A stretch of 64,000 nucleotides of DNA from JANLVJ01 sp031363945 (lineage in GTDB: Bacteria > Bacteroidota > Bacteroidia > Sphingobacteriales > Sphingobacteriaceae). The DNA lies in contig JANLVJ010000078.1 in NCBI GenBank assembly GCA_031363945.1, forward strand, positions 1 through 64,000, read 5' to 3'. The position numbers and the translations under genes are program-made. Below the pieces are notes generated by a model. The model ran no database searches and was not told the origin of the DNA. It saw only the letters and a list, made by a program, of their open reading frames with translations. The stretch's first letter is position 1; every line of letters begins with the position of its first letter. Of the stretch, positions 34,671-43,460 are shown one piece after another.

Positions 34671-35647
34671 AGTAAATTGCAACCCCTGATATCACTATTG
34701 TCGAATCTGCCAAGAACTTCAAAGGATCCGTCCGAAAATACCTTGCCCAGATCCTGGGTAGCAATAAATGAACAGGAATTGATATTTGCCAGATCAATGA
34801 TATTAATTCCTCCCGAGCGCCCTGCAACTTGTTGCAAGCTTAAAGGGTCATTCGTTTCTCTGATTAATATTTTCATCCAGGGTGGGCATTTAAAAATACC
34901 TTCACCCAGGGAATAAGCCTGTGATAGTAATTCTGTCATCCCATATTCTGAATGAATAAGTTGCTGGCCCAGCCCTTTTTTTAAAATGGTATGTACTTCT
35001 TCACGCACCATCTCTTTGCGCTTACCCTTCATACCGCCCGTTTCCATGACAATTGTATTTTTTAAGGGTGATTTTACAGGGAAATATTCTGCCAGATCGA
35101 GCAAGGCAAAGGTCACCCCAAGTAACAATGTCCTCTGACCTTTAGTATTGAGATCATTCAGTAAGCGGCTTAATGTTTCAAGCTCATGCAGGTAAAACCC
35201 ACTTGAATCATGGCCGCTGTTCTTTATCATATCATTAGCCATGAAAATAAGCGACGAACCATCTCTTTCAAGGTATGAAGGTAAGAGGGCCAGAACACAA
35301 TAATCTGACACCGGGCCATAAAATAGTTCAAACCCAGTTCTAAAACTTTCCTTATAAACTGCTATGTCTTTGACAAGATGTTTGCTGGTTAAGGCGCTTG
35401 TTGTACCAGAACTGGTAAATATTAATTCCGATTTGCTAAGATCGGCAATTATATTGTCTGATTTGAAAAACTGAACGGGAATAAAGGGAATCTCTTCAAC
35501 TGAATGAATGCTATCAGGATTAATCTTTAGCAGGTCAACATACCTACGGTAAATTGAAACGTTTTGATATTGCTGTCTGAAAACTGTCAGGCAATTTTGT
35601 TCAAAGGATGAATGATCAAGACTAAAAATTACATCATTGTTTAGCAC
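34658..35647 (-). CDS. LuxE-like acyl transferase/acyl-protein synthetase
   Basis: 329 aa of the adenylate-forming LuxE-type family: LIFTSSGTTSALTSKHLV is the ATP-binding SGTT motif, METGGMKGKRKEMVREE is the family's central block, and SEYGMTELLSQAYS corresponds to the YGMTE motif of acyl-AMP ligases. It probably activates or transfers an acyl group; the acceptor is unknown. It starts with GTG 14 nt inside the upstream small membrane gene. Its last codons lie in the 19-bp repeat, suggesting a modified C terminus (CNLLAEL). Confidence 0.75.
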   Translation of the reverse strand: MLNNDVIFSLDHSSFEQNCLTVFRQQYQNVSIYRRYVDLLKINPDSIHSVEEIPFIPVQFFKSDNIIADLSKSELIFTSSGTTSALTSKHLVKDIAVYKESFRTGFELFYGPVSDYCVLALLPSYLERDGSSLIFMANDMIKNSGHDSSGFYLHELETLSRLLNDLNTKGQRTLLLGVTFALLDLAEYFPVKSPLKNTIVMETGGMKGKRKEMVREEVHTILKKGLGQQLIHSEYGMTELLSQAYSLGEGIFKCPPWMKILIRETNDPLSLQQVAGRSGGINIIDLANINSCSFIATQDLGKVFSDGSFEVLGRFDNSDIRGCNLLAEL

Positions 35648-35975
35648 GAAGTAAATCTCTGAAATAATTTCCGCTTAATGCCCCAAGTCCTGCTATAACT
35701 GCTCCGATTAACGAACAAACAACGATGAGCAGATAGGTTGAATGAAGGTGAAACATCTCAGCAATTTTGCCTGAAAGCAATGACTGGTTTCTGAAATCTT
35801 TAAATAATGCTACCAGAAACCATAAGATGAAAACTGTGAGCAAGGTAAACAGAAAGTCTGCTGCAGGTTTACCCTTAAAAATACTGCAGATAAAAAAGGG
35901 CACGATTGCTATCAGATACCAGGGCCCATAATACTGGGTGATAAGAAGAATCAGAAACAGAAAAATGTATTTCAT
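35634..35975 (-). CDS. Small membrane protein, 113 aa
   Basis: Unrecognised. Three to four hydrophobic helices are visible: about 2-34, 40-60 and 80-103. No enzymatic motif is visible. Its ATG overlaps the stop of the penicillin-acylase-family gene by 4 nt (ATGA) and its stop overlaps the LuxE-like gene by 14 nt, so the three genes are translationally coupled and it may anchor or serve its neighbours. Confidence 0.75.
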   Translation of the reverse strand: MKYIFLFLILLITQYYGPWYLIAIVPFFICSIFKGKPAADFLFTLLTVFILWFLVALFKDFRNQSLLSGKIAEMFHLHSTYLLIVVCSLIGAVIAGLGALSGNYFRDLLRAKQ

Positions 35976-38503
35976 CTTATTCCAGGTTTTAAAATCATGC
36001 GGCTATTAATTGTCTGGTTATCTGCTTCAGTTTTCATAAAAAGTAGTGTAAATAATTTTCCTTTTAACCAGTAATCGAACAGGTTATCATAGTAAAAACT
36101 TCCAGGGTTGCCTGATTGCCCCCCAGGGTAAACTCCAAATGCTTTACCAGTCTGACCGGGTTCTACAACCATTCTCCATGAAGGTCCTGTTCTTTCAGTC
36201 AGGGCATCAATAATATTGGACCCACCACCGAGGTGTAAATTTTCGAATGAAAAAGCATCAATATTAAGTAAATGTTTTACCGACGTTTTCTTGGTCTCAA
36301 ACCATTTCCACCCTGTTATCTGCCTACCATTATTTTTTATCAAACTATCAATACTTCGCTTAAATGATGAGTTTATGATATCAGATTTTGTTTCACGAAT
36401 GGGAGTACTCTGATTATCGAACCAGATTGACCCCGGATCGTTCAACAGCAGATGAATGGTTCTATCTCTGCTTGGACGCATCAATCCAGGATCATTAAAC
36501 TCATCCCAGATATCCCTGCTGAGATTTTTAGCCCAGCTTTCAAAAATTGATGGCGCAATGGCATCTGCCTCATTTTGTAGATTCCAACCCGATAAAGCTT
36601 TAAAAGCGGCTGTTTCAATAATAGTCAGTTTGTCTTGCCTGAGGTTTTTCAATAAGTCGGGAAGAATAAGTCTGGCATACCCGTTATATATATCAGTCTG
36701 CATCAATCTCAAGGTATCAGCATTGGCTTTTACCATTCTTGTAAGAAGGTCATCGATGCGCATCGACCTTTGGGAATTTCCGAAGTTCCAGTTAAGATAA
36801 TAGGGATAAGTACTATCAGTACTTGACTGGTTAGCTGAAGCTATAAAATGCCGGGGCGGGTCAAGAACATGCGGTAAATCATCGTGTAAGATAAAAGGAC
36901 CCCAGGTATCTTCTTTCTTAGACCCGTCAAGTATGAACTTTCCCTGATCTTTTCTCTTTATCGGGAAATTGCCATTGACCCACTGAGCTATGTGATCTTT
37001 ATCGTCGGCATAGGCAAAATTTTGCGCCGGTGAGTTAAAGTATTCTAAACCATGGGTAAATTCAGCATAGCTAGAGGCTCTGTTTATCAGATATGAAGAC
37101 TTAACTTCATTTGTAGAATCATGGGCGACCCACCTGATAGCATGATCATCTGGAAATTGTGCCCCGTTACTTTTAAAATCGGTACTGGAATAAACTACGG
37201 GCCCAAATAGCGTATAGGAAACCTGATCTGTGAAAGTCTGTCCCCCACGTACCAGTATATTTTCTCTCTTTTTTCTTACCTGCATTAATTTTCCGTCATA
37301 CATATACTTCTCCTTAGAACCAGGAAGCCAGTTGATCCGATAGATATCCAGCACATCTGCTCCGACATTGGTTACTCCCCATGATATATGGTCATTGAAG
37401 CCAATAATTACACCCGGAGCGCCAGGTAATGAAACCCCATATACATTTATCCCAGGGGCGTTTAATTGAATCTGGTACCAGATTGAGGGCAGGCTTAGTG
37501 TTAAATGCGGGTCATTTGCCAAAATAGCATGATGATCAGCCGATTTTGTGCCATCAATCGCCCAATTATTACTGCCGATACCGTCAATATGTTCTTTTAC
37601 AGAATTTTCGATAGCCGGTTCGTATCCTGTGATTTCAAATTTTTCAGGCACAGGTGGTAATCTATTGGCAGAAGTCTTTTTCGAGTCAATCAGTGTCTTA
37701 CTCATTGGTACATTGTTTTCACGTGATTCAGACCCAGTTTTCTTAAAATTCCACTTTGTTCCTGTAGGAATGACCGGACTTTCAATAAACTTAAAATCAG
37801 GGAATAAATCATTGATTACAGAGGGTCCAAATTTTTGAAGATTTGCTGTAAGGGCGCGGGCTTCAGTTTCTCCTGTAAGAACCTTAGACAGACTTCGTTG
37901 CAAAAGGCTAACTTTCAGTGGGGTCCATGATTCGGGTTTATAATCGAGTAGTTTATATTCAAGCGGCAAATCTTCAGTTTTAAGCTGTGCAATCCAGGCA
38001 TTTATACCAGCAGTATAGGCGATGATAATTTCTTTGGAAACAGGATCAGCCATGATCGCTTTCAGGCTGTTTTCAGCCCCATAAACCATACCCAGTCTGC
38101 GTTGTAACCTGTCATAATTAAGGCCTTTCACCCCAATAACCTCACTTATGCGACCTGCCGCTGCCAGGGTTTGAAATTCCATCTGCCACAGTCTGTCTTT
38201 AGCAGTTACATAGCCTTGTGAAAAATACAGGTCATAGTTATTTGAGGCGAAAATATGTGGTATCATTTGCTGGTCATAATAAACGGTAACCGCCTGCCTG
38301 ATATCAGGAATTTTCACTAAATAATCAGATTTTATTTTTGTCGGTTCAGCATTGTTCCAAAAACCATGAAATGGATCAACAAATCGACCTATCGGGGGTA
38401 AACTTCCTGCAGGGGTACTGATAAGAAAAGGAATTTTTGCATTTAGCAACAGAATGAGTAATAATGTTAGTAAAAATGTAAAAATAAACCTGGGGTATTT
38501 CAT
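35972..38503 (-). CDS. Penicillin acylase family amidohydrolase
   Basis: Ntn-hydrolase precursor of 843 aa with an N-terminal membrane or signal helix (about 8-26). The GIGSNNW motif places the new N-terminal nucleophile at Ser311 after self-cleavage, giving an alpha chain before it and a beta chain after it. AILANDPHL, GVSLPGAPGVIIGFN and WGVTNVGADVLD follow as in the family. Members cleave amide bonds of penicillins, acyl-homoserine lactones and other acyl amides; the substrate cannot be read from the sequence. It acts in the periplasm and is first in a three-gene minus-strand operon. Confidence 0.93.
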   Translation of the reverse strand: MKYPRFIFTFLLTLLLILLLNAKIPFLISTPAGSLPPIGRFVDPFHGFWNNAEPTKIKSDYLVKIPDIRQAVTVYYDQQMIPHIFASNNYDLYFSQGYVTAKDRLWQMEFQTLAAAGRISEVIGVKGLNYDRLQRRLGMVYGAENSLKAIMADPVSKEIIIAYTAGINAWIAQLKTEDLPLEYKLLDYKPESWTPLKVSLLQRSLSKVLTGETEARALTANLQKFGPSVINDLFPDFKFIESPVIPTGTKWNFKKTGSESRENNVPMSKTLIDSKKTSANRLPPVPEKFEITGYEPAIENSVKEHIDGIGSNNWAIDGTKSADHHAILANDPHLTLSLPSIWYQIQLNAPGINVYGVSLPGAPGVIIGFNDHISWGVTNVGADVLDIYRINWLPGSKEKYMYDGKLMQVRKKRENILVRGGQTFTDQVSYTLFGPVVYSSTDFKSNGAQFPDDHAIRWVAHDSTNEVKSSYLINRASSYAEFTHGLEYFNSPAQNFAYADDKDHIAQWVNGNFPIKRKDQGKFILDGSKKEDTWGPFILHDDLPHVLDPPRHFIASANQSSTDSTYPYYLNWNFGNSQRSMRIDDLLTRMVKANADTLRLMQTDIYNGYARLILPDLLKNLRQDKLTIIETAAFKALSGWNLQNEADAIAPSIFESWAKNLSRDIWDEFNDPGLMRPSRDRTIHLLLNDPGSIWFDNQSTPIRETKSDIINSSFKRSIDSLIKNNGRQITGWKWFETKKTSVKHLLNIDAFSFENLHLGGGSNIIDALTERTGPSWRMVVEPGQTGKAFGVYPGGQSGNPGSFYYDNLFDYWLKGKLFTLLFMKTEADNQTINSRMILKPGIR

Positions 38504-38612
38504 TCCTTACAGCTTAATCAATAGTAATTTATGGAAAATATATTGTAAAAATAAAAAGAGTTTTATCGTCCTTGAATATTTTATCCTAATTTTCCAATTA
38601 TTATCATAACAT

Positions 38613-41123
38613 ATGCCTGACCACAATGAACCATTAAATCCGGCACCTAGTCTGGAAGATCAAGCACTGCAGCTGGCAGCACAGGATGCTGCACGTAGGC
38701 AAGACAGTGATGTGAGTGATGATATGCTTGAACAGACCATCAAGACAGTCATTACCGAGGTCTCTCCTGTGACAAAACAATACCTCGAATCGGTCAGTAG
38801 TGTGCGTATTTCAGGTAACCAGTATTTCTTTACCGATGGGCGTTCAACTGTTTGTATCTCTGTATTAAGTGATGAAATCTTAAGGGTAAGAATGGCACCC
38901 CAGGGAATTTTTCTTCCTGATTTTTCTTATGCAATAACACAATCAGAATTTCGTATCAGTCGTATTGATTTTACAGAAGACGATGATTCTTATATTATCT
39001 CAACTAATACAGTTAATTGTCATGTTCAAAAAGACAATTTCCTGGTTTCTTTCAGCGATCGTGATGAAGTAATCGTTCTTGAAGACGAATTACCAATGCA
39101 CTGGGAAGAAAATACCGAGTTTGGGGGATATTATGTGTATTGCACCAAACGGGCAGAAAAAGAAGAAAGTTTTTACGGGCTGGGTGATAAGCCAACAGAA
39201 TTTAATATCCGCGGTAAACGCTTTACCATGTGGGGAAGCGATACCTATGCTTTTGCCAAAGACCAGGACCCACTGTATAGAAATATCCCTTTTTATTTGG
39301 GACTTACAAAAGGTATCAGTTATGGCCTCTTTTTTGACAATACGTTCAGATCTTATTTTGATTTTTGTCATGAAGAAAATGATCAGGTCAGCTTCTGGGC
39401 AGATGGAGGTGAGTTAAATTATTACTATATACATGGCCCTCATATGATGGATGTTGTCAAGCGATATTCAAGCATAACAGGTACTCATCCGATGCCACCT
39501 ATGTGGGCCCTGGGATATCATCAATGCCGTTGGAGTTATTTCCCCGAGAAGAAAGTAACAGATATTGCACGCACTTTCCGGGAGAAAAATATTCCCTGCG
39601 ATGCCATTTATCTGGATATCGACTATATGGATGGCTACCGCTGTTTCACCTGGAACAAGAAATATTTTCCAGATCCGAAACGCATGATTAAAGAACTTCA
39701 TGCTGACGGTTTTCAGACAGTTGTTATCATTGATCCTGGCATTAAAGTCGACGAAAATTATTTCGTCTATAAAGAAGGAAAAGAAAATAATTATTTCTGC
39801 CGACGTTCAGATGATTATTTAATGGAAGGCCATGTATGGCCAGGCAGATGCCAGTTTCCTGATTTTACCAATCCTGATGTACGCAAATGGTGGGGAGGCT
39901 TATTTAAAGATTCTGTAGATATGGGTGTTGCCGGAATCTGGAACGATATGAACGAGCCTGCAGTATTTGGTCTGGGTACCTTCCCGAATGATGTACGACA
40001 TAATTATGATGGCACCCGTGGTTCTCACCGTAAAGCACATAATGTATATGGGATGCAGATGGTCAGGGCTACGTACGAAGGGCTTAAAAAATTGCAGGTA
40101 AACAAAAGACCCTTTACCATTACCAGATCAGGATATGCTGGTGTTCAGCGTTATTCATCTGTCTGGACAGGTGATAATGTTGCTTCCTGGGAGCACCTGC
40201 GTCTGGCAAATACAATGTGTCAGCGACTGAGTATATCAGGAATTTCTTTTTGTGGTTCTGATATAGGTGGTTTCACTGGAGAGCCGGATGGAGAACTTTT
40301 CACCCGCTGGATACAGCTTGGTGTTTTTTCTCCACTAATGCGGGCACATTCAGCAGGTGATACCCCTGAACGTGAGCCATGGTCATTTGGAAAGAAATAT
40401 GAAGACATTTGCCGTACCTATATTGAGTTAAGGTATAAGCTTCTTCCGTATATTTATTCTGCTTTCTGGGAGCATCACCGATATGGTTTCCCTATTCTAC
40501 GGCCATTGATCATGCATGAGCAGGGTAAAGTAGAAAATCATCAGATTCAGGATGAATTCACCCTGGGAGATAAAATATTAGTTTATCCTGTTTTTGAGCC
40601 CGGACGTGAGAGTGTTGATGTATACCTGCCCGAAGGCGATTGGTATTCGTATCATACTTGTGAACGTTTGAAAGGTGGACGCAGGCATACTGTGCAAACA
40701 CCACTTGAGATTTTACCGATGTTCATTAAGGCTGGGGCGATCATACCTGAATATCCGGTCATGCAATACACCAATCAGTTTGAAATGGAAGAGCAGCTGC
40801 TCAATATCTATTTCTCTTATTATGATGTATATTCATTTATGTATGAAGATCATGGTGACAATTACGCCTATGAACAGAATATTTATCTTGAAAAAAAATT
40901 CATGGTTACAGGGTCTGAGACTACCTTATTGGTTCAACAAAACGTTGAGGGATTACATACTCCAAGATATGAGCATTACCGTATACAGATTTGTGGTTTG
41001 CCTTTCAATACAACCAAGATAGTATGTGACCGTAAAGAAATTAACGATTTTCATACCGATGATGCTGGGAATATCTCGTTCTCATGCAGTAAAGATTTCC
41101 GTAATCTTGAACTGCATGCCTAA
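38613..41123 (+). CDS. GH31 alpha-glucosidase
   Basis: 836 aa. An N-terminal beta-sandwich (about 55-285) precedes the (beta/alpha)8 barrel. GIWNDMNEP gives the nucleophile D445 and VWTGDN the acid/base D521; DIDYMDGYRCFTW, FCGSDIGGF and LMRAHSAGDTPEREPW are further active-site segments. There is no signal peptide, so the enzyme is probably cytosolic. It likely hydrolyses alpha-1,4-glucosidic bonds of maltodextrins, in line with the GH57 and GT4 genes nearby. The extra N terminus (about 1-45, acidic) is unusual. It diverges from the acylase operon. Confidence 0.93.
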   Translation: MPDHNEPLNPAPSLEDQALQLAAQDAARRQDSDVSDDMLEQTIKTVITEVSPVTKQYLESVSSVRISGNQYFFTDGRSTVCISVLSDEILRVRMAPQGIFLPDFSYAITQSEFRISRIDFTEDDDSYIISTNTVNCHVQKDNFLVSFSDRDEVIVLEDELPMHWEENTEFGGYYVYCTKRAEKEESFYGLGDKPTEFNIRGKRFTMWGSDTYAFAKDQDPLYRNIPFYLGLTKGISYGLFFDNTFRSYFDFCHEENDQVSFWADGGELNYYYIHGPHMMDVVKRYSSITGTHPMPPMWALGYHQCRWSYFPEKKVTDIARTFREKNIPCDAIYLDIDYMDGYRCFTWNKKYFPDPKRMIKELHADGFQTVVIIDPGIKVDENYFVYKEGKENNYFCRRSDDYLMEGHVWPGRCQFPDFTNPDVRKWWGGLFKDSVDMGVAGIWNDMNEPAVFGLGTFPNDVRHNYDGTRGSHRKAHNVYGMQMVRATYEGLKKLQVNKRPFTITRSGYAGVQRYSSVWTGDNVASWEHLRLANTMCQRLSISGISFCGSDIGGFTGEPDGELFTRWIQLGVFSPLMRAHSAGDTPEREPWSFGKKYEDICRTYIELRYKLLPYIYSAFWEHHRYGFPILRPLIMHEQGKVENHQIQDEFTLGDKILVYPVFEPGRESVDVYLPEGDWYSYHTCERLKGGRRHTVQTPLEILPMFIKAGAIIPEYPVMQYTNQFEMEEQLLNIYFSYYDVYSFMYEDHGDNYAYEQNIYLEKKFMVTGSETTLLVQQNVEGLHTPRYEHYRIQICGLPFNTTKIVCDRKEINDFHTDDAGNISFSCSKDFRNLELHA

Positions 41124-41152
41124 TCTCCTGAAAAAAAAAATTTTTATATAAG

Positions 41153-42061
41153 TTGAAATACATTGCCCCTCTTTTTATCTTAATCTTAAGTCTATTTGCT
41201 GATAAAATAGCAGCACAGGGTATTGTTAGTGGGAAAGTGTATGAAAACATAAACCAGCTCCCGATAGAAGGGGTAAGTATCAGAAATAAGAACACAGGTG
41301 GTGGTGAATTGAGCGACAAGTTCGGATTTTATTCTGTGAATGCCAGTGCTGGTGACTCAATTGAGGTATATATTTTAGGCTATAAAAGGTTTAAATTCAA
41401 GGTTACTGCATCAGCTTCAGATGTAGTAAAAAATGTGTACCTGACAATTGAAAAGTTCAATTTACCTGAAGTCGAGGTTTTGGCCAGGCGCAATGTCACT
41501 AAAGATTCACTGAACAACCGGCGTGAAAATGCTGCCCTTTTTGCCTATCGCAGGCGCTCGGTTGGTAAGGCTATTCTGGGATCTTTTTTTAATCCGGTGA
41601 GCAGCCTGCAGTCATTGGTAGATATGGGTAAAAACCGCAGGCTGAAGCATTTCCAGGCACATCTTGTCGCAGAAGAACGTGATAACTACATAGATTCAAG
41701 ATTCACCCGTGAGAATGTTGAAGAAATAACAGGCCTGAAGGGGAAAGAACTTGAGGCCTTTATTTCATCTAATAAGCCAAGTTTTGAGTTTACCCAGAAT
41801 GCAAAAGAATATGATATGCTGGTGTATATCAAGGATAAATTTGCATCCTATACAGCTGAGAAAGCTAAAGATAGCCTGGGTGGCGGTAAAGGTGTTGCTA
41901 TACCAGCAGGTAAAACGGCTATACCCACTAAAACTGTTTTACCTGGTAAAGCTGCAACTCCTGGTAATACTCCAGCTTCTACAGATGTTGTGCCAGCAGT
42001 TACAATTTCGCCACGAGCTTCTGTTTCACCTATAGCTAAACCTGCATCTAAAAATGATTAA
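41153..42061 (+). CDS. Exported carboxypeptidase-regulatory-like protein
   Basis: 302 aa with a signal peptide (KYIAPLFILILSLFADKIAA). Next comes a CarboxypepD_reg-like beta-sandwich (about 24-100: GKVYENINQLPIEGVSIRNKNTGGGELSDKFGFYSV), a common surface domain in Bacteroidota. The middle part is helical and basic. The last 60 residues are a P/A/T/K-rich low-complexity tail with loosely repeated PGK/TPG units, perhaps an anchor. The only possible start is TTG: a stop lies eight codons upstream and no ATG intervenes. Function unknown. Confidence 0.8.
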   Translation: MKYIAPLFILILSLFADKIAAQGIVSGKVYENINQLPIEGVSIRNKNTGGGELSDKFGFYSVNASAGDSIEVYILGYKRFKFKVTASASDVVKNVYLTIEKFNLPEVEVLARRNVTKDSLNNRRENAALFAYRRRSVGKAILGSFFNPVSSLQSLVDMGKNRRLKHFQAHLVAEERDNYIDSRFTRENVEEITGLKGKELEAFISSNKPSFEFTQNAKEYDMLVYIKDKFASYTAEKAKDSLGGGKGVAIPAGKTAIPTKTVLPGKAATPGNTPASTDVVPAVTISPRASVSPIAKPASKND

Positions 42062-42248
42062 GGAATTTTAGTTGCCCTGGCTAATAGCGTACCTAATAGA
42101 CTTTAACACAATAGGATCTTACTGAATCCCTTGGGTTAACAGGGCGTCCTTTATAATAGTAAGTTTGCTTTAAGAAGTTTAAGTGTCCGTGTATATTTTT
42201 TCTGATATACCAGCATTTTATCGGTGCATTGATTTTTAGTATAACGTA

Positions 42249-43457
42249 TTACTTCACCAATTCTTTCTTTGCAAGAGCCTTTTGTACGGTAATCTTAAAG
42301 TCACTCAGAATGTTCATATAAAAAATAGCGGCATCATATGGGTTATCAAAGGGGCTGAAGTATTTATGTACATCTCCATCGCTCCAGAACTTGGTACTCA
42401 TATAATAAAAGTGGTCAGAGGTCTGTAATTTCCCCCAGGTATGTATTAATTCAGCATTACCGGTTCGTATGACATCTTCTTCCATACTGTAAACTGCCTG
42501 CAGGGCACTTTGCTGCATGCGGTTTTCAAGCCAGGCGCTGAGGTCACGCTCTGCATCGGCCCATGAAATAGGGTAGGGCACATCGTAAACTTCACGCCTT
42601 GGGTAGGCAGCAATAACTTCCGATGGTGTTTTAAAATCAAAATCACCATGTTTCAGTATTTCACCTGGCATATATTCAAGAAAATCAAAAATTCCGGTTT
42701 CTGGCCACTGGTGCTCACCGAAGGTTTCATAGTCCATGAACAGATTAATCGTCTCAGCATTACCAGCGGTTGAATGAATCCACTTACCAAATTTGGGGGC
42801 ATTCAGTGGGTAATCGGCCCAATCGCGGTTCGAAAAACGAAAGGCAATATCATCTGAAAGCGAATAATTTTTCAGCAGTAAGGCGATATTATCATTGGCA
42901 GGTGTGCTATAGATAAAGTTGGGTGATCTCCCGTCCAAAATCCTGTCAACCCCCTCACATAAAATACCATCATAGCCAAGGCCAGCAACATGATGAGCTA
43001 CATCATTGCTATACATTAACTCAGTATTTCTAAATACCCTGGGTTTAACGCCAAATAATTGAAATACCTTATCACTGTGTTTTGCGACCTGGCGGTCAAA
43101 TTCTTTGCGCGAGTAAAAGAAAGCAAGACTATGGTAATAGGTTTCAGCCAATATTTCTACACAGCCGGTAGCAACCAGCTTTTTGAATGATTCAATTACT
43201 TCTGGCTGATAAAGTTCGAACTGTTCAAGACAAACTCCTGATATACTGTAAGAGACACGAAACTTGCCTTTATGCTTGCCAATCAGATCAAGAATTAGTT
43301 CATTTGTTCTCAGGTAGCATTTTGCTGCTACGCGCTGAAGTATGTCTGAATTCTGCTGGGTAAACTCATAGAAATGATCTTCACCTATATTTTCAAAATG
43401 ATAAGGCTTGAGCCTGAAAGGTTGGTGAACCTGGAAATAAAAACAAACAGAAGTCAT
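42249..43457 (-). CDS. GH57 family alpha-glucan hydrolase/transferase
   Basis: 402 aa, cytosolic. CFYFQVHQPFRL is conserved region 1 of GH57 and GILCEGV follows the nucleophile region. The catalytic nucleophile is E146 in FRNTE and the acid/base is D242 in LFMDYETFGEHQ. Members are alpha-amylases, 4-alpha-glucanotransferases or branching enzymes; this short form is typical for the phylum and often sits beside a GT4 glycogen-synthase-like gene, as here. It is the last gene of the minus-strand run, 3 nt after the GT4 gene. Confidence 0.92.
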   Translation of the reverse strand: MTSVCFYFQVHQPFRLKPYHFENIGEDHFYEFTQQNSDILQRVAAKCYLRTNELILDLIGKHKGKFRVSYSISGVCLEQFELYQPEVIESFKKLVATGCVEILAETYYHSLAFFYSRKEFDRQVAKHSDKVFQLFGVKPRVFRNTELMYSNDVAHHVAGLGYDGILCEGVDRILDGRSPNFIYSTPANDNIALLLKNYSLSDDIAFRFSNRDWADYPLNAPKFGKWIHSTAGNAETINLFMDYETFGEHQWPETGIFDFLEYMPGEILKHGDFDFKTPSEVIAAYPRREVYDVPYPISWADAERDLSAWLENRMQQSALQAVYSMEEDVIRTGNAELIHTWGKLQTSDHFYYMSTKFWSDGDVHKYFSPFDNPYDAAIFYMNILSDFKITVQKALAKKELVK

Positions 43458-43460
43458 TGG

